Assembly: GCF_003991355.1 (NCBI RefSeq)
Contig: NZ_RCSU01000010.1
Span: forward strand, 62,001-126,000
Direction of reading: 5' to 3'
Source: Pseudoflavitalea rhizosphaerae
Lineage (GTDB): Bacteria > Bacteroidota > Bacteroidia > Chitinophagales > Chitinophagaceae
Length of the DNA stretch: 64,000 nucleotides
Made by a program: the position numbers and the translations under genes. Shown here piece by piece: positions 17,295-25,524 of this stretch. The first letter of the stretch is position 1; each line of letters starts with the position of its first letter. The notes under the pieces are model-generated. The model made no database searches and had not been told where the DNA came from. It saw only the letters and a program-made list of their open reading frames with translations.

Positions 17295-18170
17295 ATGGTA
17301 AATGTCAGAAGAAGTTCCCAACTCAATGAGGTGATACATTGGGCAACAACTCAACCCAATATCCGCGTTGTGCTCCTCACCAGCTCTCTCGCCAACCCTG
17401 GTGCTCCGGTTGATCCATTCAGCGACCTGGACATCGACCTGGTAGTGGATAATTATGAAGAATTCTTACAAGACGATAGCTGGATCAGCAATTTCGGCTC
17501 CATCATTACCACCATTGTTGAAGGTGAAGAACCTTTTGATGGACGCTGTTCCAGCCGGATGGTGCTGTATGAAGATTATTTGAAGATCGACTTTCTCATC
17601 TTTTCTGTGAACAGGTTCCGGGAAGAAGTGGCGAAATTGCCGCTGCATGAAGACTGGGATATTGGTTACAAAGTGCTGGTGGATAAAGATGGGCTTACCG
17701 CCAATATGCCGCAACCTTCTCACACAGCTTTCAAGATCCAAAAACCCGATGAGGAAAAATTCCTCTGGGTACTCAACAACTACTGGTGGGATATGACCTA
17801 TGTTGCCAAATGCCTGGCGCGCGATGAACTTTACTATGCCAAATTCATGTCTGAGCAGATCATGCGATTTGAGCACCAGCAGGTCTTACTGGAATGGTAT
17901 ATCGGATCACAGCATAACTGGAATGTAACCACGAACAAGTATGGCAGGTTGTTCAAGAAATACCTGGACCCAGCTATGTGGGAACGTGCCACAGCTACCT
18001 TTGCGGGCGCTGATATAGAAAATAACTGGCGGGCGCTTTTTGCTTATGTGGAACTGGGTCGTGAGATCGGCAAGCATTTGGCAACTCATTTAGGTTACAG
18101 GTATCCTAAGGAACTTGACGAGAAGATCACCGGTTATTTGTTATATGTAAGGGCGGGCGAAATGAAATAA
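17295..18170 (+). CDS. Aminoglycoside 6-adenylyltransferase (ANT(6)) family protein
   Basis: The 291-residue protein belongs to the streptomycin adenylyltransferase family, which transfers AMP to aminoglycosides such as streptomycin. The nucleotidyltransferase signature is present: LLTSSLANPGAPVDPFSDLD, with paired acidic residues D44, D46 and D48 for Mg-ATP. The KIDFLIFSV strand supplies the third carboxylate. The C-terminal half is a helical domain ending in REIGKHLATHLGYRYP. Length equals the family norm. Family members in environmental Bacteroidota are often chromosomal and not proven to confer resistance. The gene stands alone, with no mobile-element ends nearby. Function as a resistance gene is therefore an inference only. 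Confidence 0.85.
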   Translation: MVNVRRSSQLNEVIHWATTQPNIRVVLLTSSLANPGAPVDPFSDLDIDLVVDNYEEFLQDDSWISNFGSIITTIVEGEEPFDGRCSSRMVLYEDYLKIDFLIFSVNRFREEVAKLPLHEDWDIGYKVLVDKDGLTANMPQPSHTAFKIQKPDEEKFLWVLNNYWWDMTYVAKCLARDELYYAKFMSEQIMRFEHQQVLLEWYIGSQHNWNVTTNKYGRLFKKYLDPAMWERATATFAGADIENNWRALFAYVELGREIGKHLATHLGYRYPKELDEKITGYLLYVRAGEMK

Positions 18171-18278
18171 TACAAAAAAATTATCCTGTAATCCATTTAT
18201 CAACATCCATACTATTACCATAATTACATCGTTAAATAGGTCGCATTGAATTTCATTTTTATTCATAACCCTATACCG

Positions 18279-19220
18279 ATGTTCTCTTTTCTCAAAAAAT
18301 CAAAAGCCAATACTGTTCCGGCCTGGGCAGCTTCCTTTTTTTCAATGGATGAGTACACCTGCTTCATGAATACACTGGAGTCAATGTTACAAAGCAGAAA
18401 TCTCAATTACAGCATCGGTGAAGGAGTGGTTTATCTTAATGGTAGCGATATAATATTTGAACAACTGGGATTACTCAACCTGGCGCAGACCTGCAAGATC
18501 TCCCATCCCGCCAATTGGGAAAACCTGATCAACACGCACTTTCATGAAATGCAGCAAAGTGCAGATTTCAACAAACTGTTTGAAGAGAGATCGAAAGATT
18601 ATGAATATGCAAAGGATTTCCTAACCATCCGTTTGTTCAACCAGGATGTGGTGGGGAAAGGGCTTAAAGACATGGTGGTGAGGCAGGATTTTTGCGGAGA
18701 CGCTTTCACGATGCTTTCCTTCGACCTTCCGCAAAGCGTGATCAATGTGAAACCAGATCAGATAGAGCAATGGAACAGATCAGCAGAAGAGTTGTTTGAA
18801 ACAGGAAAGCAGAATGTAGAAAAGAAATACAATTTCGATTTTTCCCGCGAAACCATCCATGATTTCGATATCTGGTTCATCCAGGATGAACATCATTTCG
18901 TTCCAAATTTCGTTTTTTCCATGAAAAAGTACCCGGCCCTCAACGGCGAGTATGGGTCACTGATAGGAGTTCCGCACCGGCATGCGGCCATGATCTATCC
19001 GATTGAAACCATGGAAACCATTTCAGCAGTGAACAGCTTACCATTTATCATTTCCGGCATGTTCAGGGAAGGCCCGGGCTCCGTCAGTAATTGCCTGTTC
19101 TGGTACTGCAATGGTAAGTTCCAATCCATCCCCTATGAGATAGGAGAAAACAAGATCACATTGAAGCCTACTGTGGAGTTCATTCAAATGGTGGAAAAGC
19201 TGCCTGCCAGAGATAACTGA
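18279..19220 (+). CDS. DUF1444-like cytoplasmic protein
   Basis: The 313-residue protein starts with MFSFLKKSKAN and has no signal peptide. Its order of segments (YSIGEGVVYLNGSDIIFEQLGLLNLAQTC, DFLTIRLFNQDVVGKGLKDM, WFIQDEHHFVPNFVFSM) resembles DUF1444/YtpQ-type proteins, some of which are suggested to be periplasmic or cytoplasmic stress proteins of unknown role. The resemblance is to the domain pattern and not to an enzyme with known residues. The upstream in-frame extension to 18246 is rejected because the ATG at 18279 starts the conserved protein. Confidence 0.5.
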   Translation: MFSFLKKSKANTVPAWAASFFSMDEYTCFMNTLESMLQSRNLNYSIGEGVVYLNGSDIIFEQLGLLNLAQTCKISHPANWENLINTHFHEMQQSADFNKLFEERSKDYEYAKDFLTIRLFNQDVVGKGLKDMVVRQDFCGDAFTMLSFDLPQSVINVKPDQIEQWNRSAEELFETGKQNVEKKYNFDFSRETIHDFDIWFIQDEHHFVPNFVFSMKKYPALNGEYGSLIGVPHRHAAMIYPIETMETISAVNSLPFIISGMFREGPGSVSNCLFWYCNGKFQSIPYEIGENKITLKPTVEFIQMVEKLPARDN

Positions 19221-19309
19221 TCCTGCCAATCTTCTAAAAACTGAGTCTGTTTTAATCCGGTTTTTGATCGGAGCTTTGTTCCGGACATCACTATTAAAAC
19301 AGCAGGTTT

Positions 19310-19816
19310 ATGAAAATCATCAACAGTACGATGGCAGACATCGATACCATCTATGAACTCTATGATCAGGCCACTGCTTATCAAAAACTTCATACAACCC
19401 GCTACTGGCTGGGCTTTGACCGTACCCTGGTAGAAGAAGAGATCACTGCAATGAGGCAATGGAAATTAGTAATAGAAGAAGTCATCGCCTGTGTGTTTGT
19501 AACCGGGTTCAGTGATCCGCATATTTGGAAAGAAAAAGATACAGATCCTGCCGTTTACCTGCATCGCATTGCCACACATCCTGCTTTTCGGGGCCAGGGA
19601 CTGGTAAAAAAAATCGTTGAATGGGCCAGGCAGTACGCCACCGGAAATGGAAAAAAATTCATCCGGATGGATACGGGTAGTGGCAATGAAAAACTCAACA
19701 ATTATTATATCAGTTGTGGTTTCAATTATCTAGGAACAACAGGCATTCACCCGGATGCGGACCTGCCATTACACTACAAAAAGGGAGATTACAGTTTATT
19801 TGAAATGGAATTATAG
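19310..19816 (+). CDS. GNAT-family N-acetyltransferase
   Basis: A 168-residue protein of the GNAT fold, which uses acetyl-CoA to acetylate an amine. Motif A is present as YLHRIATHPAFRGQGLVKKI, with the R/Q-x-x-G-x-G/A pattern (FRGQGLVKKIV) for pyrophosphate binding. Motif B includes NEKLNNYYISCGFNYLG. The N-terminal part (MKIINSTMADIDTIYELYDQA) gives the first beta strand and helices. The acceptor is unknown. It converges on the DUF6985-like gene, with only 2 bp between the two stop codons. Confidence 0.88.
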   Translation: MKIINSTMADIDTIYELYDQATAYQKLHTTRYWLGFDRTLVEEEITAMRQWKLVIEEVIACVFVTGFSDPHIWKEKDTDPAVYLHRIATHPAFRGQGLVKKIVEWARQYATGNGKKFIRMDTGSGNEKLNNYYISCGFNYLGTTGIHPDADLPLHYKKGDYSLFEMEL

Positions 19817-19818
19817 AC

Positions 19819-20496
19819 TCACCAGAATTTCCACCAGGGCTTTTTCGATGGGAGGAAGATCTCCTCTTCTTCCAAAGCGATAAAAATAGAATCGCTTTGG
19901 CCGGTTTTGGGATCCCTGTCCCTGTCCGCGATCCAGGTGAGGAACGCCGTGCTGGCATCGCCTATCTCGATAATCCGGTCTTTATGCGTCATTACACCCA
20001 GGCCAAATTCCCTGTCCCAGGTGCAGCCGAATTCATATCCCACATAAGCAATATCGTCTTTGCCCACATTGAGTAAATGAACTGCAGAGAGACCGATGAG
20101 CTTTTTGAATTGTTGTATTTCGTTCACATCGGGCATTAGTGCGGCGGCGAGTTTCTCACTGTAGCAGTACATATCCTGCAATCGCCTGTATTCTTTCAAT
20201 AGCGCCATCAATATCCGTTCCTGTATTTCGTGCTGATGTTTCAGCAGGTACTGGTAAGCGTTAATATGGATAGGCTGAATTGCGGGATGGCCGCTGATCA
20301 TATCTCCACCTAGTGTGATCCTTGCATGCCCACCGGAAGGATGCGGATCACCGGGAATGCCGGAAGCCTCCGTCCTGCTATGAAAGCCGCTCCAGCAGGG
20401 TAAGGTAATAGGCCCTTCCAGGTTCTTGATCGCGTACTTACCTGATCCTACCGTAAACACTTCAAGGCCGGGGATGCTATCTGGGAGCGTAAACAT
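19819..20496 (-). CDS. DUF6985-like protein of unknown function
   Basis: The 225-residue protein has no signal peptide. Its C-terminal half contains GYEFGCTWDREFGLGVMTH and RIIEIGDASTAFLTWIADRD, a block typical of DUF6985 proteins. The N-terminal part has SGKYAIKNLEGPITLPCWSGF and a Gly/His/Pro-rich stretch (GIPGDPHPSGGHARI). No catalytic residues can be named. The preferred ATG is at 20496; a TTG codon lies directly before it. It converges on the GNAT gene. An inverted repeat lies just upstream at 20504-20531. Confidence 0.55.
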   Translation of the reverse strand: MFTLPDSIPGLEVFTVGSGKYAIKNLEGPITLPCWSGFHSRTEASGIPGDPHPSGGHARITLGGDMISGHPAIQPIHINAYQYLLKHQHEIQERILMALLKEYRRLQDMYCYSEKLAAALMPDVNEIQQFKKLIGLSAVHLLNVGKDDIAYVGYEFGCTWDREFGLGVMTHKDRIIEIGDASTAFLTWIADRDRDPKTGQSDSIFIALEEEEIFLPSKKPWWKFW

Positions 20497-20503
20497 CAAA
20501 CAG

Positions 20504-20531
20504 TTTTAGGGTATTTTGGTCTACCCTAAAA
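20504..20531 (-). promoter_or_regulatory. Perfect inverted repeat upstream of the DUF6985-like gene
   Basis: Perfect 10-bp arms TTTTAGGGTA and TACCCTAAAA around an 8-nt spacer lie 8 bp before the start codon. It is either an operator or a hairpin ending the phnA transcript (its stop is 40 bp upstream). There is no T-run after the arm in the phnA direction, which favours an operator. Confidence 0.4.
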
Positions 20532-20570
20532 TACAAAGAAAGATGGAGGATTGCAAGTGGAAAACAGGAA

Positions 20571-21155
20571 TCAGTTGTTCTGTCTTCTTACATATTTAGT
20601 GAGGATCACAATCAATTGATTTTCCACCCTGCCTTCGATCTGTTCTGTATTATCCGGCACCAGCCTGATATTACGCACTACTGTACCCATTTTTGCATTG
20701 ATGGTGGAACCTTTGACATCGAGTGATTTTACCAGCACAACAGAGTCCCCGTTCTGAAGAGTATGTCCGTTGGCATCTTTGTGCAGGTCAACACTGCCAT
20801 CGTTCTCGTGATCTCCGGTGGCTTTAGCCCAGGCCAGTTGTTCTTCGCTGAGGTACATCATATCGATATTCTCGGCTGCCCAGCTTTCATTGCGGAGGCG
20901 GTTGAGCATGCGCCAGGTGACCACCTGTACTGCGGGCACTTCGCTCCACATGGATGTGCTGAGCACAGACCAGTGTTTGCTGTCGAGCTCTTCTTTCTTT
21001 TCCAACTGCATCCTGCATTTCTCACAGACAAGAATGGTATCATCGATAGTACCGTCAGAGGAGGGCGGAATTTCATAAGGTTTGAGATCGTTTGCTGATC
21101 CGCAGAGCTCGCAAACTTTGCCACTTCTGGCCTCCAGTAAATCAAGCAATTTCAT
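20571..21155 (-). CDS. phnA: PhnA/YjdM-family zinc-ribbon protein
   Basis: A 194-residue protein of the PhnA (YjdM) family. The N-terminal zinc ribbon is visible as CELCG and CEKCRMQL about 25 residues apart. The C-terminal PhnA domain contains HTLQNGDSVVLVKSLDVKGS and KMGTVVRNIRLVPDNTEQIEG. The name comes from the phosphonate operon of E. coli, but the family is not a phosphonate enzyme and its role is unsettled. It starts 41 bp after the stop of the dicarboxylate carrier gene on the same strand and may be the last gene of the mannan operon transcript. Confidence 0.9.
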   Translation of the reverse strand: MKLLDLLEARSGKVCELCGSANDLKPYEIPPSSDGTIDDTILVCEKCRMQLEKKEELDSKHWSVLSTSMWSEVPAVQVVTWRMLNRLRNESWAAENIDMMYLSEEQLAWAKATGDHENDGSVDLHKDANGHTLQNGDSVVLVKSLDVKGSTINAKMGTVVRNIRLVPDNTEQIEGRVENQLIVILTKYVRRQNN

Positions 21156-21196
21156 ACATAGCTGTTTTGAATGGCGGCGAAGGTAATATTTTCAGA

Positions 21197-22462
21197 TCAG
21201 ATGAGGCGGGTTGTCTTTTTTTCCACTACCATCCTGTATCGCTCCATATCGATCTCATTCTCTGATTTGGCAATTACAACTGTAGCAATGGTATTACCGA
21301 TGATGTTCACGATGGCGCGGCCTTCACTCATGAAACGGTCAACTCCAAAGAGCAGGGCCAATCCTTCAAGCGGTATCACTTTCATGGCAGTGAGCGTACT
21401 TGCCAGTACGATAAAACCGCTGCCGGTTACGCCTGCTGCGCCTTTGCTGGTGAGCAGGAGGATACCGAGAATGGTCAGTTGCTGCCCGAGACTAAGCGGT
21501 ATATTGAATGCCTGTGCCAGGAAAATAGTGGCCATACTCAAATAGATGGTGGTGCCATCGAGATTGAAACTGTAACCTGTGGGTATCACCAGCCCTACCA
21601 CTTCTTTCTCGCAGCCGGCGGCTGTCAGCTTCTGCATGATGCTGGGGAGCGCAGCTTCACTGCTGCTGGCGCCCAGAACAATCAGCAGTTCTTCCTTGAT
21701 ATAACCAAGCAGTTTCCAGAGATTGATCTTATAATAAATACAAACGAGGTTCAAAACAACAAAAATGAACAGGAATCCGGTGAGATAAAATGTGAGCAGC
21801 AGCTTGCCCAGTGCGATGATGGTGCCAAATCCATATTTACCGATGGTAAAGGCCATACCACCAAAAGCCGCGATGGGACTCAGTTTCATCACTATCTTCA
21901 GGATATTGAACAATACCTGGTTGATCTTCTCGAATGTGCCGGTGAGGCTATGTCCTTTTTCACCCAGCATTTTCAGGCCAACGCCAAAAAGGATACTGAA
22001 GAACAGTACCTGGAGGATATCGCCGGTGGAAAAGGCTTCCACCACATTATGAGGAACGATATGAGAAAAGAATTTACCCCAGTCCATATGCTGGGATTCA
22101 GATACATATTCCGCAACTTTAGCCTTACTGGCGTCTGAAGCAGTGTTTACAGCCACATTGGCTCCGGGTTTCACGAGATTGGCCGTAACCAGTCCGATCA
22201 CCAGAGCAAGCGTGGTAACGACCTCGAAATAGATGAATGCCTTCAATCCTACCCTGCCCACTTTTTTCATATCGCCCGCGCCTGCAATGCCCAACACGAT
22301 GGTAAAAAAGATCACAGGAGCAATCACCATCTTGATCATGTTGATGAAAGTCTCGCTGATGAGTTTTGCAGTTTCGTTGAAGCCGGGGAATTGCCATCCG
22401 GCGATGATGCCCAGGATGATACCGATGATCACCTGAACATAAAGACTTTTCAAATATTTCAT
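21197..22462 (-). CDS. Dicarboxylate/amino acid:cation symporter (DctA/GltP type)
   Basis: The protein is 421 residues, about the usual length of DAACS carriers, with eight or so transmembrane helices. It should import C4-dicarboxylates or acidic amino acids with Na+ or H+. Diagnostic segments are the re-entrant loop with SSSEAALPSIMQKL, then GYSFNLDGTTIYLSMATIFL, then TSKGAAGVTGSGFIVLASTL and a final MSEGRAIVNIIGNTIATVVI. It starts 28 bp after the epimerase gene, so it is probably co-transcribed with the mannan genes, though it has no obvious job in mannan use. DctA and GltP cannot be told apart by eye. Confidence 0.88.
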   Translation of the reverse strand: MKYLKSLYVQVIIGIILGIIAGWQFPGFNETAKLISETFINMIKMVIAPVIFFTIVLGIAGAGDMKKVGRVGLKAFIYFEVVTTLALVIGLVTANLVKPGANVAVNTASDASKAKVAEYVSESQHMDWGKFFSHIVPHNVVEAFSTGDILQVLFFSILFGVGLKMLGEKGHSLTGTFEKINQVLFNILKIVMKLSPIAAFGGMAFTIGKYGFGTIIALGKLLLTFYLTGFLFIFVVLNLVCIYYKINLWKLLGYIKEELLIVLGASSSEAALPSIMQKLTAAGCEKEVVGLVIPTGYSFNLDGTTIYLSMATIFLAQAFNIPLSLGQQLTILGILLLTSKGAAGVTGSGFIVLASTLTAMKVIPLEGLALLFGVDRFMSEGRAIVNIIGNTIATVVIAKSENEIDMERYRMVVEKKTTRLI

Positions 22463-22490
22463 GTCAGTTGGTTTGGGGCGGGCCCGGGGT

Positions 22491-23678
22491 TCAGATTATA
22501 CGGCGCATGATTTCCAAACATGCGCGGCTGTTATGATAAGGGCATTTCCAGAGACCTGCCTTATCTTCCTGCGCAATGATATGGTAATTTTCATACACGC
22601 CCCAAATCCATTCACCTTTATGAGTGTCAATTAGAAAATCTTGAATAAAATTCCAGGAAGCAGTAGCATTTTTTAGAAATTTTTCATCACTGGTGATTTG
22701 CCAGGCATTGAAGAAACCCACCATCGCTTCCGCCTGCGGCCACCAGTGTTTTTCCCTGACCCAGTGGTTATCCGCAGGATCAAACTCATACCAGAGACCA
22801 CCATCGGTGTCCAGCGCTTCGGCTGCTGCATTGGCAATCTGCAAGGAACGCGCTCTTATCTCTTTTAGCAGCCCCTCATCATTAATTATTTCGGCAGCTT
22901 CCTGGATCAACCAGGCCGCCTCGATATCATGACCATAAGAGATGAGGGAAGACCTGGATTCCCATTCATCAGAGAAGAAGAGTTGAAGATGATGCGTATA
23001 AGGATGAACGATATGTTGAGAAAAGATCTGGATCAGCTCAATGATCTGTTGTTTGAGCGCGGGCCCCGGCCAGATCCGGTAAAGATTGGCGAAGGCTTCC
23101 AGCACATGCAGATGCGTGTTCATCGTTTTTCGCTCATTGGCATCTTTGGCGCTGAGCCGCATGTCCGCCAGATCAGACCAGTTGCGGGCAAAAGCTTCCA
23201 GGTAGCCGCCATGTACCGGTTCCGCAGCATGTTCTGTAATACAGCGATAAAGATCGATGGCATGTTGTTTAGCCGCTGCATCTCCTGATGCGACATAATA
23301 TTCACTAAGGCCATACACTGCAAAGGCGATGGCATAGGTCTGCTTTTTTGTATCCGCGGGTTCTCCCGATGCCGTTACCGTCCAGTATACGCCGCCATAA
23401 GTTGGATCGATGAAATGCTCAACGATATAATCATAGGCTCTTTTGGCAAAGTGCAGGTACCGTGCATCTTGAGTTTGATTGTAAGCAGCAGCAAAACTCC
23501 AGCAGATGCGGCTGTTCAGCACGGAGCCTTTCAGGGCATTGGGATACACGATATCATCCCGGTCTATTTTTCCATAAAATCCACCCTGCTGATGATCCGT
23601 TACATGAAGCATCCAGTATTGGAGGATACTGTGCAATTCTTTCGTTACTTCTTCTTTGAACTGAGCCAGGCTGAGCAT
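22491..23678 (-). CDS. N-acylglucosamine/cellobiose (mannobiose) 2-epimerase
   Basis: The 395-residue protein belongs to the AGE family of (alpha/alpha)6-barrel epimerases. It interconverts reducing-end glucose and mannose residues of disaccharides at C2. Visible family segments are QGGFYGKIDRDD, GSVLNSRICWSFAAAYN, YGGVYWTVTASGEP, KQTYAIAFAVYGLSEYYV, MNTHLHVLEAFANLYR, SYGHDIEAAWL, the EKHWWPQAEAMVGFFNAW His-containing block, and KCPYHNSRACLEI near the end. Between GH26 and transporter genes the likely reaction is mannobiose to mannosyl-glucose, as in the known mannobiose 2-epimerase of the Bacteroides fragilis mannan cluster. It lies 11 bp after the symporter gene on the same strand. Confidence 0.88.
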   Translation of the reverse strand: MLSLAQFKEEVTKELHSILQYWMLHVTDHQQGGFYGKIDRDDIVYPNALKGSVLNSRICWSFAAAYNQTQDARYLHFAKRAYDYIVEHFIDPTYGGVYWTVTASGEPADTKKQTYAIAFAVYGLSEYYVASGDAAAKQHAIDLYRCITEHAAEPVHGGYLEAFARNWSDLADMRLSAKDANERKTMNTHLHVLEAFANLYRIWPGPALKQQIIELIQIFSQHIVHPYTHHLQLFFSDEWESRSSLISYGHDIEAAWLIQEAAEIINDEGLLKEIRARSLQIANAAAEALDTDGGLWYEFDPADNHWVREKHWWPQAEAMVGFFNAWQITSDEKFLKNATASWNFIQDFLIDTHKGEWIWGVYENYHIIAQEDKAGLWKCPYHNSRACLEIMRRII

Positions 23679-23689
23679 GACAGTATTGT

Positions 23690-25516
23690 TTAGTCTTCCA
23701 GTTTATTCCACCAGGTCCTTTTGAGAATAATGGCAATTACCACCAGGATGGCGATAGTGATGAGCAGCGGCAATTCCATCCACAATACCAGATACATCGG
23801 TAAAAGGGTCAGACAGCATTGCGCCGTAATTCCCAGCGCCACATTGAACATATCCAGCTTGAATCTTTTGTTGGGCTGGAATGTGGGATCTTCGGCCACT
23901 ACACGGCTATGGATCCAGCCCCAGAAACCCCATGGCTTGACTGTCCGATAAAAAGATTTCAAAACTTCCAGATCAGTTGGCGGAGCTGAATAAGTTCCGA
24001 TGATACAACCTGCCAGCGAAATGAGGAATAATAAGGGCCAGCTATATAAACTGATGCCCGTAAAAATGAACGGGAATACAAGCGCTGCGGCAATACCGCT
24101 GATCATACCCCAGAAAAATCCGTTGGCATTGAAACGCCACCAGTACCATTTCAACATGTTCGCAGCAATGTACCCGCCATAGAGAGCGCCTACGATCCAT
24201 TGCAGGATGGAGTTCACATCTTTCGCAAAGAAACCCAGCACAATTCCCGTAGCCACTACCACTATGCCCACAAAATAATTGATGAGGATCACCTTCTTCG
24301 TACCCGCATTGGGGTTCACATACTTCAGGTAAATATCGTTCACGATATAAGCCTGCGCCGCATTAAGCGTGCCGGAGAAAGTTCCCATGAATGCACCTAA
24401 CAAACCCGTAAGCATGATTCCCATGATGCCAACGGGCAGGAAATTATTCACAGCACCAGGCAATATCCGCTCGAAGTCTGTGCCACCGGCGCCATCGGAT
24501 AAATTCAGCTGATCGTAATACAATAAGGCCAGAACAGTAAGCCCGATGATCAGTGTATAGCGAACCGGTAATAGAATAATGGACACGAACCCTGTCATCT
24601 TCGACGCTTCTTTCGGAGATCTCGTACTCAGTACCTTCTGCATATCATAGTTTGGTGCAGGCCCTGCGAGACTGGCCAACACTCCCTTGAACAGCATCAT
24701 CATGAAAAAAATGGAAAACAGTCCGAAACCATCATCTTTTATCTTTTTATTGGCATCGTCTATAATACCTTTCCAGTCCAGGCCCAGGTCTACTCCAAAG
24801 AATGGATTGTTCCAGCCTGCCGGCACATTCAGGGTATTGCCACGCAGATGAGTAACCGCAATAATTCCTACCGCAATACAACCTGTTCCCAGGATGATGT
24901 ATTTGATCATGTCTCCCAGCACGATGCTGTGCATACCGCCAAGGATGGAATAGAACATCGCGAAAAGTGTAAAAACGATCCCGTAGAAATGCGCCACATA
25001 TTCCGGCGCCACATCAAAGGGAACATAGGGCGAAACGATATGCCAGGGAACAAAGATCTCCATGAACTTACCCAGCCCCACGAATCCATACGCGAGGAAA
25101 CCAAGGCAGCCGATCAGCGCAAAAGCCACCACAATGATATGTGAAGCGCCAACACCTTTACCTGAAAGTCCGAACCGTGTGGCCAGCCATTCCGCACCAG
25201 TATTTGCGTTAGAGCGTCTCAGCCATTTGGCGAGGTACATCATATTGAACACCTGGTTGAATACGGGCCAGAGCCAGGGGATCCAGATACTTTTCAATCC
25301 ATACACAAAACAAAGCGCTACCATCCACATGGTGCCGCTGATATCGAACATGTCGGAAGCATCGCTGAGGCCCAGCATATACCAGGGAAGTTTCTTTCCA
25401 CCCAGCAGGTAACTCTCTTTGTTCTGACGGGCTTTCTTGCGAAGGAACCATCCGATGAGCACCATCATCACCAGGTAACTTACTACGATGCTGATATCTA
25501 CCAATTGCAGTTTCAT
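23690..25516 (-). CDS. Sodium:solute (sugar) symporter, SSS family
   Basis: A 608-residue inner-membrane carrier of the SSS family, with about 13 hydrophobic segments. It opens with IVVSYLVMMVLIGWFLRKK, then SYLLGGKKLPWYMLGLSDASDMFD and later GFLAYGFVGLGKFMEIFVPW and LGAFMGTFSGTLNAAQAYIV. The C-terminal extension, including a soluble RTVKPWGFWGW stretch, matches the long SSS carriers found beside mannanases in Bacteroidota. It should take up mannobiose or a related oligosaccharide with Na+. It begins 8 bp after the GH26 gene and is followed 11 bp later by the epimerase, so the three are one operon. Confidence 0.9.
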   Translation of the reverse strand: MKLQLVDISIVVSYLVMMVLIGWFLRKKARQNKESYLLGGKKLPWYMLGLSDASDMFDISGTMWMVALCFVYGLKSIWIPWLWPVFNQVFNMMYLAKWLRRSNANTGAEWLATRFGLSGKGVGASHIIVVAFALIGCLGFLAYGFVGLGKFMEIFVPWHIVSPYVPFDVAPEYVAHFYGIVFTLFAMFYSILGGMHSIVLGDMIKYIILGTGCIAVGIIAVTHLRGNTLNVPAGWNNPFFGVDLGLDWKGIIDDANKKIKDDGFGLFSIFFMMMLFKGVLASLAGPAPNYDMQKVLSTRSPKEASKMTGFVSIILLPVRYTLIIGLTVLALLYYDQLNLSDGAGGTDFERILPGAVNNFLPVGIMGIMLTGLLGAFMGTFSGTLNAAQAYIVNDIYLKYVNPNAGTKKVILINYFVGIVVVATGIVLGFFAKDVNSILQWIVGALYGGYIAANMLKWYWWRFNANGFFWGMISGIAAALVFPFIFTGISLYSWPLLFLISLAGCIIGTYSAPPTDLEVLKSFYRTVKPWGFWGWIHSRVVAEDPTFQPNKRFKLDMFNVALGITAQCCLTLLPMYLVLWMELPLLITIAILVVIAIILKRTWWNKLED

Positions 25517-25524
25517 AGTTCGGG

